Source of the DNA: Beverwykella pulmonaria
Taxonomy: Eukaryota > Ascomycota > Dothideomycetes > Pleosporales > Melanommataceae
Assembly (NCBI GenBank): GCA_001599595.1
Contig: BCHH01000004.1
Span: forward strand, 2,440,882-2,504,881
DNA length: 64,000 bases
Direction: 5' to 3'
The stretch's first letter is position 1. Each line of letters begins with the position of its first letter. The translations under genes were made by a program, and so were the position numbers. Under the pieces are notes generated by a model. That model saw only the letters and a program-made list of their open reading frames with translations, was not told the DNA's origin and made no database searches. Of the stretch, positions 10,283 to 21,676 are shown one piece after another.

Positions 10283-12076
10283 ATGGCCACCATTGCCCAC
10301 CAGCACCACGCAACGCCTGCTCAATCCCGACCGAACCCCCCCCGTACTATGGACACAAGCCGGAGCGCATCCACGTCCACGTCCGCTTCCATGGCTCCCG
10401 CACAGCATGCCCCGGCGCCCGCGCCCAAGAAGGGCAAGGGCAAAAAGGCCCCCGACCCGTCCGAGCAGCAGAAGCAGATCCAGGCCAAAATAGCGCAGCT
10501 GGAGCTTGATGCTGCTGGAGATAAGGAACAGGAGCTTGAAATTGGTGGGTTGACCTTTACCATGTCGAGCGAGAAAAGTGGGAATCATGCCGAATGAACT
10601 CGCACATGCGCCTTCCACACAGGTGGAGGCGCCGTGGTCATGGTATCGGTTCCTTCTGTCGGACACGTACAATGTGAATCCATGGCTGACGTGGGAGACA
10701 AAACAGAGCGCGAAGTAAAAAAGGCCAACCGCGAACTTTCATCCCTCCTGTCCAACATGGAGGGGCCGCTATCCCGCCTCGAAGTCGTCCAGAAGAAATA
10801 CACGGAGCTGCTAGCCGACATGAAGCGCACCGAAAGAGATCACCAGAAAGCAAAGAAACGCGGCGATCAGCTTCAGAAAGAGAAAGATTCGCAACGATCC
10901 GAGCTGAACAAGGTCACCACCATGAGGGACAAGTTGGACAAGCTATCGAGGGACTTTGCAAAGGAGAATAAGAAATTGAAGGTTCGCACATATGACGGGA
11001 AGATCCCACCTTTGAGCCGGTGTTGATGTGCCACAGGATGAGCTTACCAAAATCGAGACGAGCGAATCTACGGCCAGAGAGGACCTTCATGACCGCCTGG
11101 AGAGAATGGTTGCTGATGTGGAAGACTGCATTGCAGCCCACAATCAGCCAGAACCTCAGCCCCCATATGATATGGAGTTGGATGAGTTGTAAGCATAGCC
11201 ACTTCCTTTCAAACGCCCCTGAACATGTACTGAGCCAACGCAGATTTCGCCAAAAATTCAAATCATTCATTGACCAATACGAACTCCGCGAACTACAATT
11301 CCACTCCCTCCTTCGGACCAAGGAGCTCGAGATCCAGTACCAAATGGCCCGATTGGAACAGCAGCGCAAGCAACAAGAGATGGAGTCTTCGAAATCCCAC
11401 CAACTGACAAGACAAGTCTCGACCTTTTCACAGACGGAAAACGAGCTTCGAACGCAGTTAAACATATACGTCGAGAAGTTCAAGCAGGTATGTTTTTTTG
11501 CCCACAAGCCAATCACCTGCCGATAGCATTTTGGTTAATACTGACTAGATGCAGGTGGAGGAAACCTTGAACAACTCCAATGATCTGTTCCTGACGTTTC
11601 GAAAGGAGATGGAGGAGATGTCGAAGAAGACGAAACGCCTGGAGAAGGAGAACCAGAACCTCACCCGCAACAAGGAGATCACCAATCGGAATATTGGCGA
11701 GATGGTCGAGGAGCGCACCAAGATGCAGGATGCTCTCGCGAGAAAAGACAAGGAACTGGAAGAGCAGCGCAAGAAGATCGCGAGACTGGAAACACTGTGC
11801 CGTGGTATGCAGGCTCAGGGCCGGGGTCAGGTTCCCATGAACGAACTGGAGGAGGACGAAGAGATCACTGAGAGTGAGTACGACTACGAAGATGAAGATG
11901 ATGAGGGCAGCGGTGACTACGATGACGACACAGAAGAAGATGCGGTGGAGTCGGTGCCAGAACGGCGACCCTTTGGACCCGTTCCGCCTCCGCCTCCGCC
12001 GCAGAGCCTCGTGAATGGAGTCAATGGACATGTCCACAAACAGGCGAATGGGCAAATCAACGGAGTCAAGCGCTAG
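10283..12076 (+). CDS. Taxilin family coiled-coil protein
   Basis: Five exons: 10283-10544, 10707-10981, 11037-11188, 11244-11487, 11555-12076, giving 484 residues. After an Ala/Pro/Lys-rich N-terminus, nearly all of the protein is coiled coil. Segments such as EREVKKANRELSSLLSNME and NSNDLFLTFRKEMEEMSKK match the taxilin (myosin-like coiled-coil) family. Family members bind syntaxins and the nascent polypeptide-associated complex, suggesting a cytosolic trafficking role; this is family knowledge. The C-terminus is acidic (DYEDEDDEG...) and then Pro-rich. A second in-frame ATG at 10349 (MDTSRSAS) could be the true start, shortening the protein by 22 residues. An alternative acceptor ending at 10622 would insert 28 codons. 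Confidence 0.85.
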
Positions 12077-12733
12077 TGAACTTGTTGATTATAGCTGCCT
12101 CTTCCTGTCCCATGTCAATCCCAATGAAGTCGCTCTGGCTTGCGGGAGTGGAACCCTGTCACAGAAGCTCCGACCATGCGTCAGAGTCCTTCCGAGAGAT
12201 TGACGTGCCAGTGTCATGGCCATGTCTAGAGTGTTCCGGCGTTGACAACTCCTGCTCAGGACATATGTATATTATTCCACCCACTGCAATGGCAAAGGAC
12301 AGTCAAACACTCTTCTGATGATCCGTCTCTACTATCCATGTGCTTTTGGTGCCACCCGTTGAGTAAGAAACAATGGAGTTGGCTACCTTTCCCTTACCCT
12401 CGATACACTGCTACCCCTTCGCTTGCAGCTTTGGTAAGCTGGAGCTCTGAAGGGCGATTGTCATGTGACGTTGTCGCGTGTTCTGACACGACATCCTCGG
12501 CTCGGTTCCCAAACCCTTTTGTCGTTCCTCCCCCGCGTTTGCATTTTGGATCCTTGCACCGTTCACTGCTGCTATTTAACTTTCCCTTCCCTAGACTGAC
12601 CATGCGTTCCCTTCATCAATCCCGCGCCCTTTGGTCCTTGCGCCGCCATCGAATTCGTCCATTCCTATCCGCATTGATACCCTAGCAAGCTCGTTCTTGT
12701 GCACTGCATTGAGGATTAACATCACTACCCATC
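12077..12733. other. Intergenic between taxilin and nitronate monooxygenase genes
   Basis: The 3' flank of the taxilin gene and the promoter of the next, same-strand gene. The last 130 bp are pyrimidine-rich on the plus strand (CTTTCCCTTCCC). Nothing else is seen. Confidence 0.45.
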
Positions 12734-13783
12734 ATGTCGACGCCCACACTCCAGACGCCGCTCTCGAAGCTCTTGGGCATCCAATACCCCATTATCCTCG
12801 CCGGTATGGCGCGCACGTCCGGCGGACCGCTAGCCGCAGCCGTCTCAAACGCAGGCGGCCTCGGTGTCATCGGCGGGCTGGGCTACACGCCAGAGCAGCT
12901 CCAGTCCATCATCGACGACCTCAAATCCAATCTCAGGGACAAGTCGCTTCCCTTCGGCGTCGACCTCGCGCTCCCACAAGTGGGCGGCTCAGCGCGCAAA
13001 ACCAATCACGACTACACGCACGGCCAATTGGACGAGCTGATCGAGGTCACGATCAAGAATGGCGCGAAGCTCTTCGTTAGCGCTGTGGGCGTACCGCCCG
13101 CGAGGACGATCAAGCGACTGCATGAGGCGGGGATCCTGATTATGAACATGGTTGGCGCGCCTAAACACGCGATCAAGGCCCTGGACGCCGGCGTGGACAT
13201 TGTCTGCGCGCAGGGCGGCGAGGGCGGAGGGCATACGGGAGATATCGCCAACAGCATCCTCATCCCCTCGGTGGTGGATGTCGCACGGAGATACAAGAGC
13301 CCGCTGACGGGCGAGCCGTGCATGGTCGTCGCGGCGGGTGGAATATACAACGGCCGCAGTCTGGCGAGCAGCTTGATGCAGGGCGCTCAGGGCGTGTGGG
13401 TTGGCACGCGGTTTGTTGCCAGCGAGGAGGCGGGCTGCTCGCAGATGCACAAAGAGAATGTCGTTTCGGCTACGTTCACGGATACCGGGAGGACATTGGT
13501 GGTCAGTGGACGGCCGCTGAGGGTCAAGTTCAACGACTACATCAACGACTGGGAGTCGAGGCCGCAGGATATCAAGAAGCTGACGGAATCTGGCATCGTT
13601 CCGCTGGCGAAGGATATGGACGATGGGAAGGATGTGGATATTCCATTTTTAATGGGCCAGGTGGCAGGCGTGATTCAGGATATCAAGCCGGCGAAGCAGA
13701 TTGTGGATGAGATGGTCAGGGAGGCGGTCGACATGCTGAAGTTGGGACAGACTTATATTGCCGGCCCGAGCAGCAAGTTGTGA
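12734..13783 (+). CDS. Nitronate monooxygenase (2-nitropropane dioxygenase type)
   Basis: A single exon encoding 349 residues. It is an FMN-dependent TIM barrel that oxidises alkyl nitronates (for example propionate 3-nitronate) to carbonyl compounds and nitrite, a detoxification role in the family. Visible motifs are the N-terminal PIILAGMART, the glycine-rich NAGGLGVIGG, and the flavin-site AQGGEGGGHTGD, with the catalytic-base position at His167. AAGGIYNGRSLASSL and GAQGVWVGTRF follow as the phosphate-binding strands. Length and motif order fit the fungal class. The coding sequence is GC-rich and has no intron, unlike its neighbours. No targeting peptide is evident. Confidence 0.92.
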   Translation: MSTPTLQTPLSKLLGIQYPIILAGMARTSGGPLAAAVSNAGGLGVIGGLGYTPEQLQSIIDDLKSNLRDKSLPFGVDLALPQVGGSARKTNHDYTHGQLDELIEVTIKNGAKLFVSAVGVPPARTIKRLHEAGILIMNMVGAPKHAIKALDAGVDIVCAQGGEGGGHTGDIANSILIPSVVDVARRYKSPLTGEPCMVVAAGGIYNGRSLASSLMQGAQGVWVGTRFVASEEAGCSQMHKENVVSATFTDTGRTLVVSGRPLRVKFNDYINDWESRPQDIKKLTESGIVPLAKDMDDGKDVDIPFLMGQVAGVIQDIKPAKQIVDEMVREAVDMLKLGQTYIAGPSSKL

Positions 13784-14339
13784 GCAGTTTTTGTATCGAG
13801 CGAAGCCAAGGAACAGTGCATATATATATTTAACTGTCTTGAAAGCGTTCGAGGTGTGATCGAATAGGGTGAGCATGCTCGGGGCTGTCCTACAAGGCAG
13901 ACAGAAATTCCATGCAATGTAATCGTGAAGCCGAACAAGACGTTGCCTATTCCGCCACCCATCCGCTATCCGCTGGCGTGGATACGAAGCTAGATGATCG
14001 GCTGCAAGGATTCGAGCCAGTCGGCGCCGAACACAGACGCAAGACGGAAGGCCGAGCTTTAGGGGTGCAGGCACTACCAGTTCTTCTGTGCACAGGACCG
14101 TCTATCGTATTGCATGCGCTTTTCACATTCATACACAGTCCTGCACCGCCCCTCTCCCCTCCCCTCCCCTCCCTTCTCCCCGGAGCTCGCCCTTGTTACT
14201 CTTCTGCAGCAGTTCCCCCCGCGCGCCGGGCTTCGCTTGTGCCATAGCGGGACCGACAGCTTGTCATCCCAACGGCCTCGCCAATTAGCAGCGCTTCATT
14301 CATGACGCTTCGCCAGACGGCATTTCCTGGGCGCAATCC
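13784..14339. other. Intergenic between nitronate monooxygenase and kinase genes
   Basis: Same-strand spacer of about 560 bp. A pyrimidine-rich tract CCCCTCTCCCCTCCCCTCCC lies at 14150-14170, upstream of the kinase start, as is common in fungal promoters. No gene is seen. Confidence 0.45.
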
Positions 14340-17028
14340 ATGCAGTCGAATCTCAGGGCTCAGGCTGAACTGCAGGCCCAGAGGAAGAAAGTACGCTCGC
14401 CCTCCACCGCCGCGACAGCCGGCAGTGCACCTACCTGTTACTGACAGACCGAGCAGCTCGCAAACTCGTACAAGCAGCTCCTCGAGTAAGACCCCCGCCG
14501 CGTCTCTCTCTCTCGCGCGAACCCTGGTATACTGATGCGCGCTCCGCAGTGAGTTCTCGGCGACCGACCTCCAGACCGTGGGCAACTACACCCTCGGGCG
14601 ACTCATAGGCAAGGGCAGCTTTGGCAAGGTCTATCTGGCGTCCCACAAGCTCACCAATGGCTCCAAGGTGCGTACGATGGACAGGACGTCTGCAAGGAAG
14701 ACGCTGGGCTGACGGAATGCACACACAGGTCGTGCTCAAGTCGGCGAAGAAGGACGATGCAAATCTGGCCCGCGAGATCCACCACCACCGCCAGTTCCTC
14801 CACCCGCACATCGCAAGGCTGCACGAGGTCATCGTCACAGAGACGCTGGTCTGGCTGGTCCTGGAGTACTGTCCAGGTGCGCTGCTATTTTTAGAACATC
14901 TCTGGCATTTCTGACGCGATTATCAGGCGATGAGCTCTACAACTACCTCCTCGAGAAGGGCCCCATCGAACCCGCCAAGGTGCAGAAGATATTTACGCAG
15001 CTCGTCGGCGCTGTGTCCTACGTCCACAACAAGTCGTGCGTCCATCGCGATTTAAAACTCGAGAACATCCTGCTGGACAAAAATGAGAATGTCAAACTGG
15101 TGGATTTTGGTTTCACGCGCGAGTACGAGGGGAAATCAAACTATCTACAGACATGGTGTGGGACCGTGTGCTACAGCGCGCCAGAGATGCTCAAGGGCGA
15201 AAAGTATGCTGGCGAAAAGGTGGATGTATGGAGTCTGGGGATCATACTTTACGCGCTCTTGGTTGGCGAACTGCCTTTTGACGATGACGACGAAATGGTT
15301 ACCAAAACAAAGATACTAAAAGAAGAGCCGGTCTACCCGGAGAGCTTCCCACCCCAGGCGAAAGAGTTGTGTCAGATTCTGCTTTCGAAAAGGCCCATAT
15401 TGAGGCCCTCGCTCGCGGATATATTGCAGAACCCATGGCTGGCGGAGCATGCGCCTCGGCAGCAAGAGATACTGAAGCTGCAGCAACCCGCCCCCTTTAC
15501 CACAGACTTGGAGAAAGAGGTTCTCCAGCGCATGCGCGCTGCCGGAGTTGACATCGACATGGTCATTGAAAATGTCCTCGCACAACGTTGTGATGTGCTT
15601 GCCGGCTGGTGGGGTCTGTTACTAGAAAAGGAGGAGCGTAAAGCGAAAAGAAGGGAGCGCAGGCGCAAGGAACGAGAGGCCGAGGCGAAAAGTTTGAGGC
15701 GGCTAAGTGCTGCAAGCAGTCGTTTAGATAAGCTTGCGCCGACTATCCGAGAAACAGACGAAGAAGGCCTGCACTCGCCCTTAATCGGGGATCCACCAAA
15801 GGGCCGCGGCAGAGCTCTGAAGCGGACCAGCATGCATGGTGAGCGCCACTCGAGACTTTCGAAATGTAGCGAAATGTAGTACTGACTATTCGTAGGCGCT
15901 CCTTCAGACTTACCACAGCTCCCAGAGTCAGGAACAACCCCTGAGCCAGACGTTGATAGGCCTCCTCCGCCGATCGAGAAAGACCACATTCGCAACTCGG
16001 ACTCGTCATCCAGACCTCCTCCTCCACCAAAAGAGATAGACAGGAGGAGATCAAGAAGTAGCATGCTCCAAGTGGTATCTAATAATCCCGACCTCCTCCA
16101 TCCCAACGGCTTCGTCCCTAAACGCCGCAGAAAGTACCAGCAACCCTTCATGAACCAGCTTGCGTCCCTTAGGAACTGGATAAAGGAAACCTCGAAGAGA
16201 GCACGCTCGCCAGGGGGCTCCAAAGCCAGCAGCGCAAAATCTCCTACCATATCAACGAGCAAATCGCCCGACTCCAGAAGACGCCTGAGCAACGCCAATC
16301 GTACCCAAGGGAGCGTGCATACCCACCCGAACGTCGTACCCGCCCATGCTACTCCACGACAAAGAGTCTCGACGCACGGCTCATATTCTCGACCTTCGGC
16401 GTCTCCCGCACCCCTAACCCCTAGGGGCTCCTACCGCCGCACATCCGGCGGAGGCGGTCTCCGCGGCCGCAAATCCACATCCTCATCTGTATCCTCGATC
16501 CGCTCAATGCCGCACCACCACCACTCGCACTCGAAAGCATCCTCTACATCCTCCGCATCCATCACTTCCCCCACCGTATCTGCCGCCGGCCACAAAACCA
16601 AGTCTCCGCACTCGTCTGTAAAAGTTCTCCCAGCGACTCCTACCAACTCCACTTTCCCATCCAATATCCGCGTCGTACGCGGCCCGCTTAGCGAAGGCGG
16701 CGCTGCATTCGGCACCGTTCCGCCTCCCTCCCCGGGTCTTGTGTTCGCCAAGCGGAAGCGCAGTCCGTTCAAAGGGCCGATGTTGAACCTCAACACGCAT
16801 GGTTCACCAGCGGGCAGACCTCGGGGCGAGGGTAATTCACGTAGCGGGAGCGTGCAGGGGAGGAGAAGCGGGGAGATCATGGGTATTGAAGAGGAAGACG
16901 AAGATGAGATTGAAGAGGTGGACGAGTTCTCTCCTATCATGAGACCAGGCGAATTCGTGGTCGATGAGACGACTGCTGAGGCGGATAAAGAGGAGAAGCC
17001 ACCACCAGTGGTGGTGTTGAAAACGTAG
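14340..17028 (+). CDS. Serine/threonine protein kinase, CAMK/SNF1-like
   Basis: Six exons: 14340-14390, 14448-14485, 14550-14667, 14729-14876, 14927-15838, 15896-17028, 799 residues. The kinase domain (about 44-300) is complete: glycine loop GKGSFG (50-55), ATP lysine 73 in VVLK, catalytic HRDLKLEN with Asp160, DFGF at 178-181, and the APE site in WCGTVCYSAPE. The arrangement DFGFTREY...GEKYAGEKVDVWSLG resembles the AMPK/SNF1 and Kin4-type branch, but I cannot name the orthologue. After the domain comes a charged Lys/Arg-rich helix (KEERKAKRRERRRKER) and a roughly 400-residue Ser/Pro-rich tail with many SP sites, presumably regulatory. The first two exons encode a short coiled coil (LRAQAELQAQRKK). 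Confidence 0.88.
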
Positions 17029-20000
17029 ATGGTGGGTTTGGATGAGATTTTTTTTTGGGAACTGACATGTCGAGTGGTGTATCGCAGGTTTTGTAAGTTT
17101 GATGCTTTGTTTCGATTCCTATCACGACGAACTTTTATCTTTTCTTTGTGTCGTTTATATAGCTGTGTTTGGTGTCTTTGAAGCGTTCTCGATTCGTAAC
17201 CAACTTTTTTGTCCAGCTACATCTTCTGTGCCTTTTTCTTTTGGCTGGTTATTTTTCATTAGGCTTGGCATGCATAGGGTTCGGTCGTGCCTTGAGAATT
17301 CTTGTTCATATTTTTCCTTTGCTAGGCGTGTTGGGGAGGAAGAGCGTGTTGCATACGTAAAAGTAGTTTGTGAGCAGTAGAAGATCTAGCAATTTGAGCC
17401 AGGATGGGTTGGACCGGGCATATATGGTGTGCGAGACATGCAAGCAATCAGAGAGTTGTTCGTTCTTTTGGTGTCCCCTTGTTCTTTGGCTGTATGTGTG
17501 CGAGAAACAAATTGTGAATTCAGGGTCAAAGATGAGGGTGACCTTTTGGACAGAGTGACAAAGCCTCGCTTTATCGGTCAGTAAGAATGCCCCTGCATCC
17601 TCGCTCCAATTTAGCAAGACGAAGAAATTGGACAGAGCCCTCCCTGTTAAGCTCATTTACTCTTCAGCTAAGATCGCCAAACACACTGACCATACTCTAT
17701 CCAATATGGAGAGGTGTGGATACCACAGGCATTCAATGCTGAGCGCGTTCTGAGCCATGTGCATCGTGCACCGCTCTGTTTCACGACGTAATTGCTGAGC
17801 AGTGGTCTTGTTTAGCGCCTTGTGTGTATAAATCGAGCGCGTAATCTAATGTAATGTAATCTAAGTTGATTTGGTTTGATTTGATTTGATCGATGTCGTT
17901 CAGTTTTACTGCATCTTAAGTGTCGTGTATATACCGCGCGAGATGATTTCTTTAGATCAGAGCATCAGCGCTGCACGTCAGTTAATGAAAATAGCGAACT
18001 CCTGATAGCCCATTGCGGAGTTACCATCGAGGCTTCGGACGACTTGCGTGGTACGAATCACCACTGAATATGAGCAAGGTATTCAGCGCCGAGTATGTGA
18101 GTGGTGTGTTCAGCTCCAATCAAACCAGCCTAGGTCTTTCCGTTCTACAGTAGCATAAGTGTTAGGCATACACAATATCAGTCTCTTAATACCTATCCTC
18201 GTCGAACATGAATATATATCCACGCCGGGTGAGCCTGTCTCGCATGCTGTGGTCCAACCAACCACGTCCTGTTGCACTACAATCAAGTGCTGAGTATACG
18301 TGGTATAATATGGCCTGGCTACCTCGGTATAAAGCTGACATTGAACACATGTTCATGCGAACACCTCTTACACGACGTCAACTATGCTCCACGGCGTAAG
18401 TGCTGGACGTATATATAGAATATGCTTTACGCCCCTGGCCAGTAACATCCAGACTACGCGCGGCTGAGACTTCGAAAACACAAACAGCTACCATGAACAC
18501 GCCAATCATGCGACCAAGAGGAGAGGAGGGGTGGGGGGGATGCGCGGTACAGTAGCAGTTAAGAAGCGGAGTGGTAGAAGAAGATAATGAAATCGAGAGA
18601 CAGGACCGTTACCTCGCATTTCGGACTCCGAGTCCCCCCAATGTCGGCCAGTAGTTCCAGGATATGCACCTATGTTTGACATATTTGACTTCTGATGCTG
18701 AAGGACTACCACGAAGGATGGCGCGCGCGGTTATGAGATTTGCATCGTTCAGGACGCCTTGGATCTGAGATGTGATTCTCGTTTGTTCCATGGCGACGCC
18801 TCACACGGGCGGGCCGCTGCGAAGCAGGATCCATCGTGCAAGTGCGGCACATTGACACCTAGCCTAGATGAATATGGGATAAGACGGCGAAGACCAGAGA
18901 CATGCATGGGCGGGTTCATTGTTGTCTCGCCGGGAAGGATCGATTTGCCTCCGCAGGCAGCGCTTGTCGTGGGTACTTCGCTTTATAATTTTTACACCAG
19001 GATTTCGAAACTTGGAGGGTAGAACTTCAGAGCTTCCTATAATGGAAGTCCTATCCTATACCCAGTGCATGGACTTGGCGCACGCGGAGAGCACCGACAG
19101 CACCCACGCGAAGACCCTCGCTCGCCGTGGACGTGGGATGCAGTGGCGTCTTATTACCGGAGGGGGAACCACGAACCGACATGAATCTCGCGTGTCGGTA
19201 CTGCTAAGGATGAACGAACGGGGTTTGGAGACGGATGCTTGAGGGTTGAGAGATGGCAAGGGATGGTTGCTGATGCGACGACGACCTGGAAGATGGTTTC
19301 AGATACATACAACGCTGCCGTGGGCTATGAATAGAATGAAAACGTGACGAGAGCACATATCGTGAGGCTGAAATGATGGGGGGTTTGGGTTCATGGGGCG
19401 GATATGCTAGGAAGATTTTTTGGAGGAAGGTTGAATTTGCAGAGGTGTAGCTGACGATGGGGCTGACCGGTGAGCCAGTGCGCAAAAAGTCCCTTTGTCG
19501 ATTTATCAGCGACGAATAAGTGGGCGATCAATCGTGGCTGGTGTGGCGTAAAAAAGCAAGCATAAGGCAGAATTGGCACATGCTCCGCACGAGCCGTTGT
19601 CGTGTGCAGCTTTGCCCTGCCTGGCCTGGCCTGGCAGCTTGCCTCGGGAGAGCTTTTATTCACGCTAAGCAGCAGTTCGACTGTTCGGCTATTGTGACGC
19701 TAAGAACGACAACGACGTTGCATTCACGGAAGAGGCGCTCTACTCGTCGAATGAGCTCGCCCGCGAGACAGACGATGAGAATGGTGGCTGGGGAAACTTT
19801 ACTGCGAGAGGAAGGCGGAGAAACGCGACCATCAATTCACTCCCGCCCACCCGCGCGGACGAGGCTACATGCACATGACCCATCCAACCGGCAAGAAACA
19901 CTGCAAACTCTCGAGTCTCACCATGGTGACGAGAGGCGAAGTCTCTTGCCGAGATTCGTTGGTTCGTTTGTGCGTTCATCTCGAAAGTGATACTCGACAG

Positions 20001-21676
20001 GCCTGTGTGTAGACGGACCTGCTTCCCAAGACGGACAATGCTCACGGTGACACAATAGCCGGTCGGCGTCGGCTTCAGGGCGCGCGACAGAGAAGATCAC
20101 AGTGATACAAACACTTTGGTTCTATGGGGGTCGAGAGTGCGGCGTAGAACAGCGTTGTTGCCTTTCCTGCTGTAAGGGGCATGCACAGCAATCAAGGGCT
20201 GCGACGTAAGGGACTCGGCTGCTGGGTACTGGGCTAATCTGAACGCGCTTGAGTGAATGTCAGGTACTGCGCATGCGACCCTCGTAGATGCATGCAGTAC
20301 ATTGCGAAGAGGATGAATTCATTGAAATACTCCCTACGTCTGACAGGTTGATATATTGTTGGGCTGGAAGCGAGACGAGGGGTGGTGATGGGGAAATGGG
20401 GACAATGGAAATTGCCGTCTTACCGACGCGTTTTCCCTTTGCGCTAGATATTGAGAGCGCGTTAACCATAGTGCTGGGAGAATGGGTGGGGAAGTGGAGA
20501 GAGGGAGAACAGGAGGATGACGGCGCGGAGAGTGAGCTGACGAGCTGGCCGAACGGTTTCCACGCCGAATGGACGCGACTTGGGCAGGGTATGGAGGCGA
20601 CGATGAGGTGATGTGTACCTGGGGATATGCAGTCGACGCTGGCTTCTCTGAGAGACACCAGTTCGTATTGGAGTGAGGTCGTGAATTGCCTAAACTAGTC
20701 GGCGTTGGCGAGAGCCAATAAAGGCGGCGAAGGAATTCGCCGCGAGTGACTGTGAGACGTGATTGTCGGGATCAGACCCAGCGACGGTGGCGTAGTCGTC
20801 AAATAGGATAGGGAACGGCATGGCATACGCGCACAGAGGGCGGTGGTGATGGTGGTGAACTGTTGGGTATTTGTTGCTATCACGCTGGAATCCGCCGATA
20901 ACGTTTAGCCATTCACGGCATCGTCTTCCGTTGCTGCATTCTTCGAGAAGTCAGCCAGAAGGGCCAAGGCCACTGACTCGGACGCCACCTACGGCGCATG
21001 AACGGCGACGAGGACGGCCGTGCGATAAGAGCTGTGACGGCTGTGAAAGGGAACCCAGGCCGAGGGTCTCTACCCCAGCGAGCATCATTCATTTCGCCAT
21101 TCACGCACCCATGCAGAGCCGGACACGCACCGCAGGGTGGGCAGAGTGGCCAAACGCCATAGCCATGATCCTTCGAGCCCGCGTGGTGAGGTACCGCCAG
21201 AAGCAAGCATCCAGCATCGCCGCCTCGCACCTTGCGCCATCGCCAGTAGCGAATGAATTGTCACTGCCAACCAGCGCGGGAATACCACTTCGCGCTGCGC
21301 CGTTTTGCCCACCCGCGTCGCTGCATGCGCGATACGGTAGATAGCGCAGAACTGCCTTCTGCCCACCCCGGCCACTCGGCGCCTCCAGCCGTCTCCCACT
21401 GGCCTGGGTGACTGGGTTGCCTGCATCTTGAGGGCTGCCCAGCTCGCCCGCTTTAAATATCGTAAGCCAGCCCAGGTTCCACACCCCCGGCCAGTAGTAG
21501 CGTGAGAGAGCGAGACCGCAAGCACGACAGCCGCCTTTATCTCCCACGGGCCCCCTTCCTCTCCCCCAGGACGTCGACATCTCTCTAGCACCACCGCAGC
21601 GACACCTGCGCCCACCTTGTCCGGTGCAGTTCGTCGCTCCACCATTCCCGCGCCTTCCGCCGTCTGCCGTCCGAAT
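17029..21676. other. Gene-poor 4.6 kb stretch
   Basis: No recognisable gene lies between the kinase and the permease. Simple GATTT-type repeats occur at 17866-17892. Several CACGTC/ACGTGG motifs lie around 18040-18310. A minus-strand frame starts at the ATG at 18791 (MEQTRITSQIQGVL...) and is followed by two donor-like GT sites. It could be a small gene, but nothing in it is recognisable. The last 700 bp before the permease are C-rich on the plus strand and contain CTCTCTAGCACC-like leader sequence, consistent with a long 5' UTR. Confidence 0.45.
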
